Below, one piece after another: positions 5,507 to 5,520 of a stretch of DNA of 5,520 bases; the first letter of the stretch is position 1, and the number at the start of each line of letters is the position of its first letter. The DNA is from an uncultured Eubacteriales bacterium. GTDB taxonomy: Bacteria > Bacillota > Clostridia > Christensenellales > QAND01. The notes beneath the pieces are model-generated. The model saw only the letters and a program-made list of their open reading frames with translations, was not told the DNA's origin and searched no databases. The position numbers and the translations under genes were made by a program. The DNA lies in NCBI GenBank assembly GCA_900546685.1, contig UREB01000120.1:1-5520 (forward strand), in the 5' to 3' direction.

Positions 5507-5520
5507 ATTTTGATGATCAA

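Overview
The window looks like ordinary chromosome from a Gram-positive, probably clostridial, member of the Bacillota. This is inferred from strong AAGGAGG-type ribosome sites, a lipobox lipoprotein, a LysM/M14 cell-wall peptidase of the kind known from spore formers, a degenerate GIY-YIG protein typical of Firmicutes, and balanced base composition. No species can be named from the sequence alone.

Layout. (1) 1-1236, minus strand: the first 412 codons of lepA (elongation factor 4), running off the left edge. (2) 1237-1379: a divergent promoter region. (3) 1380-2000, plus strand: a 206-residue lipoprotein of unknown function, ended by a symmetric terminator shared with the converging gene. 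(4) 2045-2350, minus strand: a small cysteine-rich, degenerate GIY-YIG-like protein. (5) 2467-3762, plus strand: a 431-residue peptidase with peptidoglycan-binding, LysM and M14 domains and no signal peptide. (6) 5414-3764, minus strand: a tight three-gene unit of beta-carbonic anhydrase, single-domain O6-alkylguanine-DNA alkyltransferase and SagB/ThcOx-type nitroreductase, with a promoter at 5443-5472. Its last gene meets the peptidase gene tail to tail with one base between them.

The main observation is in this three-gene unit. The carbonic anhydrase is intact. The alkyltransferase has a frameshift exactly between its conserved halves, best explained by two extra bases in a GCGC/CTCT tract. 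The SagB-like gene has an in-frame TAG at codon 40, with family-like sequence on both sides. Eighteen bases after that TAG is an ATG with nearly the same ribosome-site context as the gene's own start. Conventional gene calling would therefore miss the alkyltransferase and shorten the nitroreductase. Recent decay, sequence error, or (for the TAG) readthrough or reinitiation are all possible.

I see no CRISPR array, insertion sequence, tRNA, rRNA or riboswitch, and no convincing new multi-gene system.
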